A stretch of 64,000 bases of DNA from an uncultured Bacteroidia bacterium (GCA_902792815.1 CADBAY010000009.1:1-64000), one strand, 5' to 3'; shown: positions 18,005 through 27,866, counted from the first letter of the stretch. Translations and numbers: made by a program. Notes: a model not told the origin generated them from the sequence alone.

Positions 18005-19870
18005 ATGAAAAAGATTATCATTTTTATGGCAGTCTTAGTGGCTGCAGTGCTGGTCTCCTGCCAGAAGGAGCAGTCTTTCGAAGGATTTACTCCCCTGAAA
18101 GAGGGTGACATTGCTTTTGTTATTCAGAATGCTTCCACCAAGTCTGACGCATTCTCCAATGTTGAGACAGGTGTTTCTATACCTTTGGGCAATGCTAGCT
18201 CGGGAGAGTCTTTCTTCCTTGAAGAAACAATTGAGGAACTGAATCCTTGTCCCACCACCAAAGGTGCTCCGGCATACACTGTGAACGTAGGTAGCGTGCA
18301 TAAGTCAATGGGGGTATATGCAGCGGGTAATTTCGGAGATGCCACATTCGAGGTGATGGACTTGTACGACCATAAAGGGAATCCTAGTGATCCTAATGCG
18401 CCAATATCAGCAGCTCCTGATGCTACAAAAGGCGATGGCTGGCGATATGTCCACAATTATTCCGCAAGCCCATGGCCTGACAATAATACACTTGTGGATT
18501 TCTTCCTTCGCATGCCTGCATCTGACGATGGTATTCAAATAGATCAGGCTAATGAGAATGCAGTTAATGGTATTACCTATAACAACACAGATAAGACGAT
18601 GACGTTTGATTATGTCTCGCCATTAGAAGGAGAGTCCCAGACCGATATTCTATTCTCTCATACATCTTTAAGCAAGGCACAACACGATGGGTATCTTCCC
18701 AACGGCGCACCTGTCTTAATGCATCACGCCCTTACCGGAGTTAAGTTTCGAACAGGTAATGACAATACTGGTACGACCAAGACTATAATCACAAAGGTTG
18801 AATTCACTGGTCTGGCAGCTAGTGGCCACTGCGTTGTTGGTCCATCAGGATTGGCGACATGGTCCAATTGGGGCTCAACTGGCCTTACCTTCACCCAACA
18901 GTTCACCAATCACAATTATCAGGAAGTTGGCGACGGAACAGTTACTTACAATAAAGACGCAGACCATCCGGAGAACAATAAGTTCGGCGACTCTTGGTAT
19001 TCTGCTGCCGCAGGCCAAAACCTTAACGATGAAGATGGCTCTTTGACTTTCTGGTTTATCCCTCAAACGTTGAATGAAAATGTCAAGTTGAGTGTTACCT
19101 TTTGCGTAAAGACTCCCGATACAAGTGGCGAAAATGGTGGTGGATTAATTACCCACACAATTGATTTTGGCACAGTTCTTAAGGACGTGGAGTGGAAAGC
19201 AGGTCAGCTTCGTACATACACTTTGTCACCTAAGGAAGTTGATGTAGCTATAATTGATGAGATGACTTCCGGCTGGAAGAAAGAGAATCTCCATGTCACA
19301 AATACTGGTAATGTTCATGAGTATGTCCGTATGACTTTCTTGGGCAACTGGTATGATAAGGATGGAAATATCGTAGTTGGTTACAAGTATTCCGGTCCAG
19401 CAGATCCCAATCTCCCAGAAGGCGCTGATCCTGACGAAATGGTTCTACCCTGGTACGCTGGAGGATATAAAGGCCTAGATCAGTCTAATCCAAATGTCTA
19501 TGTTGATCCCTATGGTTATTTTGATGAGACTTTTTTACTCGGTTCGCTTCCTAACGGTAGCGATTGGGTAAGAGCATCCGGAGGTTATTATTATACTAAA
19601 GCTATTGGCCCTGGAATAAAACTTAATGCTCAAACCCAGGCATTGTTCAAGAGTTATACTTTAACTAGTATTCCTACCATCTATGTACCATCTTCTGAAC
19701 ATGAATATCGTGTCCCGGCAGAGGGGGTTCATCTAGTTATGGAAGTCGCCATTCAAGCAATTTACGCTCCTATGACAAAAGATGATGAAGGTCATTTTAT
19801 TGAAGCTTCTACTTGGCAACGCGAATGGTATAACGCGACCGGGAATGAAAAACTCAACCCAGGCAACTAA
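18005..19870 (+). CDS. Fimbrillin-like lipoprotein with TasA-like C-terminal part (operon A)
   Basis: A 621-residue surface lipoprotein. The signal peptide ends in the lipobox VLVSC (Cys about residue 19). The middle (ALTGVKFRTG, IITKVEFTGLAASGHCVV, WKAGQLRTYTL) resembles Bacteroidota fimbrillin/Mfa-like pilus subunits. The C-terminal third (NLHVTNTGNVHEYVRM, SGGYYYTKAIGPG, VAIQAI) resembles TasA/camelysin fibre proteins of Gram-positives; that reading rests on motif memory only. Its operon B homologue shares the whole layout. ATG 18005 is chosen because it starts the signal peptide. The VWA gene follows 45 bp downstream. Confidence 0.75.
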   Translation: MKKIIIFMAVLVAAVLVSCQKEQSFEGFTPLKEGDIAFVIQNASTKSDAFSNVETGVSIPLGNASSGESFFLEETIEELNPCPTTKGAPAYTVNVGSVHKSMGVYAAGNFGDATFEVMDLYDHKGNPSDPNAPISAAPDATKGDGWRYVHNYSASPWPDNNTLVDFFLRMPASDDGIQIDQANENAVNGITYNNTDKTMTFDYVSPLEGESQTDILFSHTSLSKAQHDGYLPNGAPVLMHHALTGVKFRTGNDNTGTTKTIITKVEFTGLAASGHCVVGPSGLATWSNWGSTGLTFTQQFTNHNYQEVGDGTVTYNKDADHPENNKFGDSWYSAAAGQNLNDEDGSLTFWFIPQTLNENVKLSVTFCVKTPDTSGENGGGLITHTIDFGTVLKDVEWKAGQLRTYTLSPKEVDVAIIDEMTSGWKKENLHVTNTGNVHEYVRMTFLGNWYDKDGNIVVGYKYSGPADPNLPEGADPDEMVLPWYAGGYKGLDQSNPNVYVDPYGYFDETFLLGSLPNGSDWVRASGGYYYTKAIGPGIKLNAQTQALFKSYTLTSIPTIYVPSSEHEYRVPAEGVHLVMEVAIQAIYAPMTKDDEGHFIEASTWQREWYNATGNEKLNPGN

Positions 19871-19915
19871 TTACATCGTTTATGGGATTTACAATCAAAG
19901 AATTATTCCGTTGAT

Positions 19916-22090
19916 ATGAAACACACATTCAAATATATTCTTATTGGATTATCATTGCTGGCTGTTTCTCTAACTACCAATGCCCAGATGCAATACAACA
20001 CCGTTGGTGGCGTTACAACAGGTAAACAAGTAACTGGTCCGGTAGTGAAAAATGGCGTTGCAGTCTATACTGTTAAGCTTGAAACTTATGCAGTAGGTGA
20101 GTCTGATGTTCAAGATAAAGCTTCTGACATTGTTCTGGTACTTGATGTTTCCGGGTCGATGAAAGAGCCGTATATCCCCACTGAAAGTAAGAGCTGGACC
20201 GCCGATGATATTAGAAATTCTGATATAGATTTGTACTATAGAGAGTGGAACAGCACTCAAGGTTGGTTCGATTACTATGGCCCCTTGTATGTTACAACTG
20301 CTGGTAATATTTGGAATCCGCGTACGGTTATAAGAGGAGAAATGGTTGCTGGTGGTAGTGGGACTAAAACTCTTGAAGTTCCTTATACTGGTGTCCTGTA
20401 TCATGACGTCAAACTTGACGCCATGAAAGAAGCCGTCATTGGATTTATTGATATCGTTAATAAAAATGATAAGTATAAGGCAGATGGTGTTACCCCTAGG
20501 AATACAAGGCTGGGCAATAGAATAGCAATTGTTACATTCTCTGAGAATTATTCCAATGTTGCTGGTCTGACAAAGCTAGGTAATAATAATGGTGCTGTCA
20601 ATAATAATCAGGGCTATAATTCTCTGATTAATTCAGTTGGTAGAATTACTGCTTCTGGTGGTACTAATGTTGATTTAGGAATGAATAGAGCTCAAACCAT
20701 ACTGAATGGTGCCACTGGTGTTAAAACTGTAGTAATGTTTACTGATGGCATTCCAGGAAATGGGTCCTGGTCAGGGACTGGCACCAGTACCGCAAATAGA
20801 GCTATAAATTATTCGAACAATATTAAAGGAACTGACGGCAGTAATGCAACTGTATGGACTATCGGTGTTTTTGAAGAAATGTCTGAGAGTGATCGGGCAA
20901 ACACCGATAATTATATGAGTCGTGTCTCTTCTAATTATGTTAATGTTACGAATATGACTGCATCTGCAACACCGGTTGCTGATAAGTATTATATTCCTGC
21001 CGCTGCTGGTTCAGGTAGCTCTCTTTCACAAATTTTTGCGGATATTGCATCTGCCTCTACGTCGCATGAGTCTGTTGACTCCAACACGCAGGTTAAGGAC
21101 GTGATTTCCAGTAGTTTTGCTTTGCCTCAAGGCGTCTCCGCTGATAATTCAATCACAGTTTATACTATGGATTATAAATCAGATGGAAGCGGATGGGAGA
21201 ATCAGGCAATTCCTTCTGGCGTGACTCCAGTTATAACTTCCATACAAAAATTGAGCGAGACCGGGCAGCCTGTCATCGACGATAATAACCAACCTGTCAT
21301 GCTTGATGCCGTACAGGTTGAGGGCTTTGATTACAGTAAAGATGATTCTTACCCTGGTGCCGCTGACGGAAACTGGGTTGGACCAAGAACAGTTCAAGGC
21401 GTAACTACTTACGGTGGAAAGAAGCTTGTTATTGAATTTGACATTGTTCCGGTTGACGGAGTAACTGGAGGTGCTGGGACTAATACAAATACGGCACAGT
21501 CAGGCGTATACATTAAAAAGCCGGATGGGACATATGAAAATATCAATGAATTCGTTGTGCCTCACACAACTCTACCCATTACCCTTAGGATTACAAAAAC
21601 TGGTCTTCGCCATGGTGAAAGCGCAACATTCGAAATTGAGAGATGCCGTCCAAAGAACTGGGTTGAATCTGCGAGTTTGGAGCAAAATTTAGCAAATATG
21701 GAGTATAATGGCCTCGGAAAACCGGTGCCCAGCAAATCTGATAATGAAGAATGGGAAAACTGGACAAAGGTCATAGTTACTAATACAGGAGCGAATGGAG
21801 ATCCTGTCGTCAAGACTCTGGTTGCATTAGATCCGTATTACATATACAAAATTGCGGAAGATACCTGGAGCTGGGCCTATGATGCTATAAGCACAACAGG
21901 TCAAAACAAAGAAAATACTTCAACAGTTGAAGTAAATCCCTTCAAGTTTAGGAATGTGCCAAAGACAGGAAATCTCCCGAAGCATGCGGAGGCTGTTACT
22001 ATAAATCACTTTGCTCCGACATCTACTGGTAATCCAGATGTGAAGAATTACACGAGTTCCAAAGACCAATTCAAGCCAAATCAGCAGTAA
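19916..22090 (+). CDS. Secreted VWA-domain protein, probable pilus tip adhesin (operon A)
   Basis: A 724-residue protein with a Sec signal peptide (cleavage about NAQ, residue 23). A von Willebrand A domain carries the metal-binding DxSxS as DVSGS (Asp 77) and the later VVMFTDG strand. The C-terminal part holds conserved Ig/Cna-B-like stretches (KTGLRHGESATFEIERCRP, ALDPYYIYKIAEDTWSWAYD) and ends without a recognised anchor. In type V pili, VWA proteins such as Mfa5 sit at the tip and bind surfaces; that is the likely role here. It is homologous to the operon B VWA protein, with the closest match at the C-terminus. Confidence 0.8.
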   Translation: MKHTFKYILIGLSLLAVSLTTNAQMQYNTVGGVTTGKQVTGPVVKNGVAVYTVKLETYAVGESDVQDKASDIVLVLDVSGSMKEPYIPTESKSWTADDIRNSDIDLYYREWNSTQGWFDYYGPLYVTTAGNIWNPRTVIRGEMVAGGSGTKTLEVPYTGVLYHDVKLDAMKEAVIGFIDIVNKNDKYKADGVTPRNTRLGNRIAIVTFSENYSNVAGLTKLGNNNGAVNNNQGYNSLINSVGRITASGGTNVDLGMNRAQTILNGATGVKTVVMFTDGIPGNGSWSGTGTSTANRAINYSNNIKGTDGSNATVWTIGVFEEMSESDRANTDNYMSRVSSNYVNVTNMTASATPVADKYYIPAAAGSGSSLSQIFADIASASTSHESVDSNTQVKDVISSSFALPQGVSADNSITVYTMDYKSDGSGWENQAIPSGVTPVITSIQKLSETGQPVIDDNNQPVMLDAVQVEGFDYSKDDSYPGAADGNWVGPRTVQGVTTYGGKKLVIEFDIVPVDGVTGGAGTNTNTAQSGVYIKKPDGTYENINEFVVPHTTLPITLRITKTGLRHGESATFEIERCRPKNWVESASLEQNLANMEYNGLGKPVPSKSDNEEWENWTKVIVTNTGANGDPVVKTLVALDPYYIYKIAEDTWSWAYDAISTTGQNKENTSTVEVNPFKFRNVPKTGNLPKHAEAVTINHFAPTSTGNPDVKNYTSSKDQFKPNQQ

Positions 22091-22108
22091 TTATTGGTAT
22101 ATAATAAT

Positions 22109-22132
22109 CGGGCGACCCTCCTGGGCCGCCCG
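22109..22132. terminator. Bidirectional terminator between VWA gene A and the ATPase gene
   Basis: CGGGCG and CGCCCG form the stem, flanked by AATAAT and AATATTATT that extend pairing, in the 47-bp gap between two convergent genes. It is built like the hairpins at 23432-23487 and 28899-28927. Confidence 0.7.
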
Positions 22133-22137
22133 AAATA

Positions 22138-23322
22138 TTATTGTTTGTTTTGCGCTAAACGAATTTCCAGTGAGATACCGTATGGACGAATCAGCCACAG
22201 TTCCAGGAACTTATCATCCATATAGTATTGCTTCTCGGAATCGCGGGTTATGAGTTGCCTTTTCAACAACGACCGGGCTGCCGTCTGCACTGAACTTACA
22301 GCGCCAAGCCCATGCCGTTTTACGAACTCAACTGATGTTATGTTCATCGCTTTCCCTTCTAAAGCTATAGCCGTCAGAAGAGCACGCTGATTGGCTGTCA
22401 ATGAAGATAGTAATTCTTTATACGTATCTGTATTGGATGTTAGTATTCCATCAATTCTTTCAAAAATAAAAGAACGGTCACATACGGTCTCGGACGGAAG
22501 CAAAGAGAATGATTCATTCATTGCCCTCTGGAGGTAGTAGGTGTAACCCTGGACAAGATTGTATAGACTCTCAACCGCCTCCTCATTCAATTGTTTGCCA
22601 TATGAATCAAACAGATTAATGGCGAAACGTGTATATTCCGCACACTCGATAGGCCCGAGGCTCATTGTGGATACGCTCTGATAAAATGGCCTTGCTGCAG
22701 AACCGAACATTTGGGCCAATACAGATCGTTCACTTCCCGAAAAAATGAAAGTTGTATTGTGCATCATCTGAATCTTGGAACGAAGAATAGCCTCTACGTT
22801 GTTTTGTTCATAATCGGCAACTTTTTGAAATTCATCTATGGCCACAATGCAGGGTTTATCCGCTGATTCCAGATAAGAAAAAATCTCATTCAGAGTGAGT
22901 TCCGGCTGCGTTATATCCCCAATACCTACTGAGAAGGAGGGCATACCGGTTGATGGATTAAGTGAAAATACGCCCCGCAATCCTGTTAGCGATTTGAGGA
23001 ATGCCATCAAGGGGTTCAATCCTTTCTTGGATAACTTTCCAACAATCTCCTGCCCCAGCTTTTGAACAAATTCTTCCAAAGAAGATGTCTCATAGATATC
23101 TATGAAAAACGAATAATACTTATCTTTTACTTCGTGCCTATTGAACACGTGATGTATTATTCCTGACTTTCCCATCCTGCGAGGCGATATCAACAAGATA
23201 TTGTTTCCATTCATTACATACCTTAGGAGCGTTTCGGTCTCTGCCTTTCTGTCGCAGAAGTACTCATCAGGAATGTCGGGAGAGAGAATGAAAGGATTCA
23301 AGTAATGATGTTTGGTGGCCAT
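22138..23322 (-). CDS. AAA-type ATPase with C-terminal winged helix (archaeal ATPase-like family)
   Basis: A 394-residue cytoplasmic ATPase. Walker A is SPRRMGKSGI (about residues 45-55) and Walker B is CIVAIDEFQKV. A sensor-like strand FIFSGSERS follows, then a C-terminal region typical of winged-helix ends. This family (PF01637-like) is abundant in Bacteroidota and often lies in accessory DNA; no role is firmly known. It has its own promoter and sits between the two pilus operons, convergent with A. Confidence 0.8.
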   Translation of the reverse strand: MATKHHYLNPFILSPDIPDEYFCDRKAETETLLRYVMNGNNILLISPRRMGKSGIIHHVFNRHEVKDKYYSFFIDIYETSSLEEFVQKLGQEIVGKLSKKGLNPLMAFLKSLTGLRGVFSLNPSTGMPSFSVGIGDITQPELTLNEIFSYLESADKPCIVAIDEFQKVADYEQNNVEAILRSKIQMMHNTTFIFSGSERSVLAQMFGSAARPFYQSVSTMSLGPIECAEYTRFAINLFDSYGKQLNEEAVESLYNLVQGYTYYLQRAMNESFSLLPSETVCDRSFIFERIDGILTSNTDTYKELLSSLTANQRALLTAIALEGKAMNITSVEFVKRHGLGAVSSVQTAARSLLKRQLITRDSEKQYYMDDKFLELWLIRPYGISLEIRLAQNKQ

Positions 23323-23342
23323 AAGTCAATCTCTTAGTTGGG

Positions 23343-23350
23343 CAAAGATA
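23343..23350 (-). promoter_or_regulatory. -7 box of the ATPase gene
   Basis: On the minus strand the bases read TATCTTTG, a consensus TAnnTTTG box, about 20 bp before ATG 23322. This gives the ATPase expression independent of the flanking pilus operons. Confidence 0.65.
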
Positions 23351-23431
23351 AAAAGATCTTTCAAATTATGCAAGATAAATTATGTGCAATAAATAATTTA
23401 ATGTGCGTATAAGATGCTATTACGAAGAGAA

Positions 23432-23487
23432 TTCAACAAAAAGCAACAGGGCGACCCTGATGGGCCGCCCTGTTGCTTTTTGTTGAA
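23432..23487 (-). terminator. Strong terminator of pilus operon B
   Basis: A perfect 22-bp stem with a 12-base loop lies just after the VWA gene B stop codon. The arms run from 23432-23453 and 23466-23487 and include AGCAACAGGGCG and its complement, with a T-run inside the distal arm. It separates operon B from the ATPase gene, which is read in the same direction. Confidence 0.85.
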
Positions 23488-23498
23488 CAAGTCAAATG

Positions 23499-25766
23499 TT
23501 ACTTTGAGCCTCCTCCGGTAGTGTTTTCAAATGACTTAACTTTGGAGCTCTTATAGTGCTCCTCTTGTTTGCCTTGGAATTCACCGGTCTGGATTATATA
23601 ACCGAAGTGGTTGATCGAGACGGCCTCGGCGTGCTTGACAACGCCATCTTTGTCCCTGTTTTCAAAAGTGAAGGGGTTCACTTCGACCGTGGAGGTGTTC
23701 GGGATTTCGCCACCAACCGTAGCACCTGTCATCTCATATGCCCAACCCCAAGCATCTTCACTCACTCTATAGATGTAGTGAGGGTCGAGAGCCATCAATG
23801 TTTTCGTGACTTCTTCCCTGTCATTTCCCTTGTTGGTGAGGATTACTTTGGACCAGTCATCCCAATTTCCGTCGGGCTTGGGCTTTCCGATCGCATTATA
23901 CTCCATGGCAGCTTTATTTTCTTCAAGAGTCTTGTTTTCATCCCAGTGCAAAGGACGGCAGCGTTCGATTTCGAAGGTTGCGCTTTCACCATGCTTCAGT
24001 CCGCTCTTCTTGATTACTAAGATAACCGGAAGATCGGCGTGAGGCATATCATAGTTGTTCAAACAAACATAGTTGCCTTGTGCATCTTTGACGTAGACAC
24101 CGGAAGTAGGGTCATTCGTGTTGGTGCCATCTCCGCCCGTTGCGCCGCCGATGCTCTTGATCTTGAACTGGATCTGCAGTTTACGACCTTTATCTACATA
24201 CTGTCCACCGATATAGCGGGGACCAACCCAGTTTCCGTTACCAGAATTCTTGGGATTATCATCCAGACTGTAATCAAAGCCCTCAACGGTGAGCGTGCTT
24301 TTTCCTTCTGCATTCGTACCGATGACCGCGGAAATACCAGATTTATCATATGTTGTATTCTCTACCCACGTGTTGTCATTGATACTAACAACATCGAACA
24401 CTTTAAAGACAACATCATTCGTATTGAAACCCTCGGGAATGACAAAACTGCTGGAGACGACATCTCTTACCTGTGTCTCGGCGTCGACTGGTCTTTCGGA
24501 TCCGCCGGATGCATGGGCGATCTCCGTGAAGATGCCGGTCAGATTGTCACCGGCTTCTTTCGAATAGTCAATTTCACCTCCGGCAGCCTGACCAGAACTG
24601 GTCATGCTTGCGGCCTCAGGATAGTTTGAAGAGGTGTAATCAAGATAATGTCCCATGTCGGTATTGTCAATGCCGCCAAGGACAACGGTGAATACAGTCG
24701 CATCATGGGTGCTCTTTGCCGTCAAGGCCGCGGCAATAGCCCGGTTGGAAGTCGGAATTGAATTAGTCGCGCCGTTACCAGCCGTCCAGCCAGGACCTGA
24801 TCCAGGGGCGCCGTCGGTGAATAGCACCACTGTACGGGAACTCTCCTCCTTGCGTGCAGCACTAATACCATTAAGAACATTGTTAGCAAGGACCATACCC
24901 TCGTCAGCATAGGTTCCGTAGTGATCACTGTTGTTGATACCGTTATTGGTAAGCGCAAGAAGATCAGCAATCATCGACATGTTCTTTGTTCTGTCCGCAT
25001 TCGTCACAGGTGTCAGATCGGAGTTGATTCTGGTCACATTCGTGTTGTTCTGGGGACCACCAAAGGTTACGATACTGAGTCTGTTACCAAGTGGTTCGTC
25101 ACGTTGAGTATTGTCGTCCTTGTAATTATCATTGTGATAAATCACTTCAACGAATCTCTCGACAGCGTCTTGAAGCGCTTGGAGCCTTGAAATACTCGTA
25201 CCAGCATTCCGATTGTACAATACACCAGTCCAGATTGTCGTACCTGTGTTTTGCCACACACGATTAACTCGTCTACCACTGGGTTCAGAAGGTCGTTCGG
25301 TTGTCACACGGTCCTCGTATAGATAGTAATCCGTATTATTCGAATCACAATGATAGGTTAGGTAATAATGTCTAGTTCCATTATTATCTGTCGTATAGTA
25401 GTTGCGGCTTACTTGATAATACTCTCCCTCCGCATGCTGATAATAATACTGACTGTTACCGTAACTATCGTAGGAATAACTAGTGTTCGTTCGTGCGGTG
25501 TAAGTGGGAGCCGTCGTACCATAGTTCTGTGTCATCGACTGCGAAAGGTCCAGCACGAGCACGATGTCCGCCGGAGCGGCGCTCGTCACGACCGTGGTGC
25601 CTCCCGTCGCCCATGTCTCCAGGGTGATGGTGTAATTTCCATCACTATCTTCGGCACTGACAGTCTTGTTTGTACCAATACCATTCACGACATTCTGTGC
25701 CAAGGCAGTGGTGGACACTGAAAGCAGGGACAGACCTGTCAGAATATATTTGAATATATTTTTCAT
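23499..25766 (-). CDS. Secreted VWA-domain protein, probable pilus tip adhesin (operon B)
   Basis: A 755-residue homologue of the operon A VWA protein. The Sec signal peptide ends near ALAQ (residue 23). The VWA metal site is DLSQS (Asp 73), with VVLFTDGAPG further on. Between these lies a Tyr-rich insert (about residues 85-150, including SQYYYQHAEGEYYQVSRNYY) with no counterpart of that kind in A. The C-terminal half (KSGLKHGESATFEIERCRP, ALDPHYIYRVSEDAWGWAYE, KHAEAVSINHF) closely matches A. It is probably a tip adhesin of different binding specificity. Confidence 0.8.
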   Translation of the reverse strand: MKNIFKYILTGLSLLSVSTTALAQNVVNGIGTNKTVSAEDSDGNYTITLETWATGGTTVVTSAAPADIVLVLDLSQSMTQNYGTTAPTYTARTNTSYSYDSYGNSQYYYQHAEGEYYQVSRNYYTTDNNGTRHYYLTYHCDSNNTDYYLYEDRVTTERPSEPSGRRVNRVWQNTGTTIWTGVLYNRNAGTSISRLQALQDAVERFVEVIYHNDNYKDDNTQRDEPLGNRLSIVTFGGPQNNTNVTRINSDLTPVTNADRTKNMSMIADLLALTNNGINNSDHYGTYADEGMVLANNVLNGISAARKEESSRTVVLFTDGAPGSGPGWTAGNGATNSIPTSNRAIAAALTAKSTHDATVFTVVLGGIDNTDMGHYLDYTSSNYPEAASMTSSGQAAGGEIDYSKEAGDNLTGIFTEIAHASGGSERPVDAETQVRDVVSSSFVIPEGFNTNDVVFKVFDVVSINDNTWVENTTYDKSGISAVIGTNAEGKSTLTVEGFDYSLDDNPKNSGNGNWVGPRYIGGQYVDKGRKLQIQFKIKSIGGATGGDGTNTNDPTSGVYVKDAQGNYVCLNNYDMPHADLPVILVIKKSGLKHGESATFEIERCRPLHWDENKTLEENKAAMEYNAIGKPKPDGNWDDWSKVILTNKGNDREEVTKTLMALDPHYIYRVSEDAWGWAYEMTGATVGGEIPNTSTVEVNPFTFENRDKDGVVKHAEAVSINHFGYIIQTGEFQGKQEEHYKSSKVKSFENTTGGGSK

Positions 25767-25814
25767 ATCTCGTATTTCTTTTAATTCCAGTAATTCTCCA
25801 TTTATTCTTCCCTA

Positions 25815-27650
25815 TTATTTCGGCCCGATGGAGCCACCACCGTTCGGGTAAATTGCATCAGTCCAGGCAGCCCAGCAACTAGCGTAGGGTTGACCATTCG
25901 AATCCACGGCACTGATTGCCTGTATCGCCACCTCCATGATCAGGTGCACACCCACGGCGGGCTTGCGAACATTTGAAGTCGGGTCAGGAATATAGATGGT
26001 CGGGAACGGCACGTTTTCCGGCCATATGTAAGATTTGAACAGAGCCTCCGACAGAGGAGCCATCGTGTAACCAGGGCCAATAGGATCCGGATAATAGAAG
26101 CCGGTGTTACCTCTCAGCCACTTGTTGGTGCCTGAAGGTTTACCCTTCTTAAAGGTTTCGTCAAAATACTGACCATAGTCGTCATCCTCACGAAACCAGG
26201 GTGTGACCATCTCGTTAACATCAGTATTAGGATTTGCAGCCTTGTCTTCGATGTATTGGGGGTCAGAGGGGCCTGAATACTTGTAACCAACGAGGATGTC
26301 AGGTTCCTTGCCATCACTCTGGTCATCTTCGGATTCCCAGCCATACCAGTTACCGATGACCAGCATACGGACATATTCGGCAACGTTACCGGTATTCGTG
26401 ACATGAAGATTTGTCTTTGATTTACCTGACATGGTGTCATAAATCTCGACGTCAACATCCTTGGGATTGAGCGTATAGGTGCGGAGCTGTCCGGCTTTCC
26501 ATTCAACATTCTGTGCTGCGAGGATTTTGCCTAAGTCTATCTGGTGGGTAAACTCTCCACCGCCGGTAGCACCGGAGGTATCAGGAGTCTTGACGCAGAA
26601 AGTGACTTCCAGTTTGACTGCATCCGTAATCTCCTGAGGAATGAACCAGAAAGTCAACTCACCTTTTGTATTGTTCAGGTTGTGATCAGCAGCCGCAGCT
26701 GTCCAACTTGTGCCATCCAAAGCCGAATCCCATGCCGTACCCCCTTCGTTGCCAATGGTTCCATCCACCCAGGCTTCCTCGGAATAATCAGGATTGGTAA
26801 AAGTCTGTGTGTAAGTGTAGGCAGTAGTCGAACTGGGGGTCCATACAATACTGCTTCCGTCAATAACGCAATGTCCCGATCCTTTCAATCCGGTAAATTT
26901 GACCTTCGTGATGATTGTTTTGGTGGCGCCGCTATTGTCGCTTCCAGAACGGAATTTCACACCAGTAAGTGCATGATACATAAGCACAGGGGCGCCATTG
27001 GGAAGATAACTGTTATGCTCACTTTTGGTCAAAGTCGTCTGGGAGAACAAGAGATCATCCTGGTCCTTGGCGGTGGAAAGCGGAATGAAGTCAAAGTCAA
27101 TCTTCTTGTCTGAATAAGTCAAGTTTGAAACGCCGTTCATCTGGGCGGGCATGCGTAGATAGAAATCAACGGGGGTAGTGTCATCTGGCCAAGGGCTACT
27201 GGAATAGCTATGAGTATAGCGCCAGCCATATTTAATATTACCGTCCTGTGGAGAAGGAATATGCTCTGTTTCTTCTGGAGAACCAAATGTGGAATCCATT
27301 ATCTCAAATACGGCATCACCAAAGTCACCATCGGCATATACACCCATTTTAGGATACAGTTTACCCACATTTGCGGTATATGCAGGGGCTCCCTTGGTAG
27401 TAGGAATTGGATTCAACTCCTCTATTGTTTCCTCTAGATAAAGAGATTCGCCATTACTGCTTGCGATAGGAATTGACACACCCGCTTCAATCTTGGATGA
27501 AGCCTGTGCCGACTTTGTAGAGATGCCGGTAAAACTAAATGCAATCCCGTTTTCTCCTATTGGAGTTAACTCATTAAAAGACTGCTCCTTCTGGCAGGAG
27601 ACCAACACTGCAGCCACTAAGACCGCTAAAACAAGATAAATCTTCTTCAT
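25815..27650 (-). CDS. Fimbrillin-like lipoprotein with TasA-like C-terminal part (operon B)
   Basis: A 611-residue homologue of the operon A lipoprotein with the same lipobox context (VAAVLVSCQKEQSF). The fimbrillin-like middle (YHALTGVKFRSG, WKAGQLRTYTLNPKDV) and the TasA/camelysin-like end (NLHVTNTGNVAEYVRM, GFYYPDPIGPG, LIMEVAIQAI) are both present. The C-terminal tail beyond AIQAI differs from A. ATG 27650 is chosen because it begins the signal peptide; longer in-frame starts exist upstream. The VWA gene follows after 48 bp. Confidence 0.75.
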   Translation of the reverse strand: MKKIYLVLAVLVAAVLVSCQKEQSFNELTPIGENGIAFSFTGISTKSAQASSKIEAGVSIPIASSNGESLYLEETIEELNPIPTTKGAPAYTANVGKLYPKMGVYADGDFGDAVFEIMDSTFGSPEETEHIPSPQDGNIKYGWRYTHSYSSSPWPDDTTPVDFYLRMPAQMNGVSNLTYSDKKIDFDFIPLSTAKDQDDLLFSQTTLTKSEHNSYLPNGAPVLMYHALTGVKFRSGSDNSGATKTIITKVKFTGLKGSGHCVIDGSSIVWTPSSTTAYTYTQTFTNPDYSEEAWVDGTIGNEGGTAWDSALDGTSWTAAAADHNLNNTKGELTFWFIPQEITDAVKLEVTFCVKTPDTSGATGGGEFTHQIDLGKILAAQNVEWKAGQLRTYTLNPKDVDVEIYDTMSGKSKTNLHVTNTGNVAEYVRMLVIGNWYGWESEDDQSDGKEPDILVGYKYSGPSDPQYIEDKAANPNTDVNEMVTPWFREDDDYGQYFDETFKKGKPSGTNKWLRGNTGFYYPDPIGPGYTMAPLSEALFKSYIWPENVPFPTIYIPDPTSNVRKPAVGVHLIMEVAIQAISAVDSNGQPYASCWAAWTDAIYPNGGGSIGPK

Positions 27651-27669
27651 AACTTTCAGTCTTTCAGGG

Positions 27670-27846
27670 TTAAGATTCAAAATAGAAAACCTCATCGGAT
27701 GTTTCACCCTCGATGGGGTTCATGTTTTTCAGTTCTTTTACTTGAATGTTGAACCGGACAGAGTTGCAGAGCAGGTCTAACAGCATGGCGCTGGCCCCTG
27801 TCACGCGGGGAGTGACATACCGTGCTTTTTGTTTCATCTTCTTCAT
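27670..27846 (-). CDS. Short basic peptide leading pilus operon B
   Basis: A 58-residue homologue of the 17824 peptide: MKKMKQKARYVTPRVTG, then ASAMLLDLLCNSVRFN, then an acidic tail. ATG 27846 is preferred because it aligns with the operon A start; an upstream ATG at 27858 has no counterpart there. It lies 20 bp before the lipoprotein start. The function is unknown. The paired Lys-rich N-terminus and hydrophobic middle could suggest membrane contact, but this is speculation. Confidence 0.75.
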   Translation of the reverse strand: MKKMKQKARYVTPRVTGASAMLLDLLCNSVRFNIQVKELKNMNPIEGETSDEVFYFES

Positions 27847-27866
27847 CGTTATATGCATATTATATC

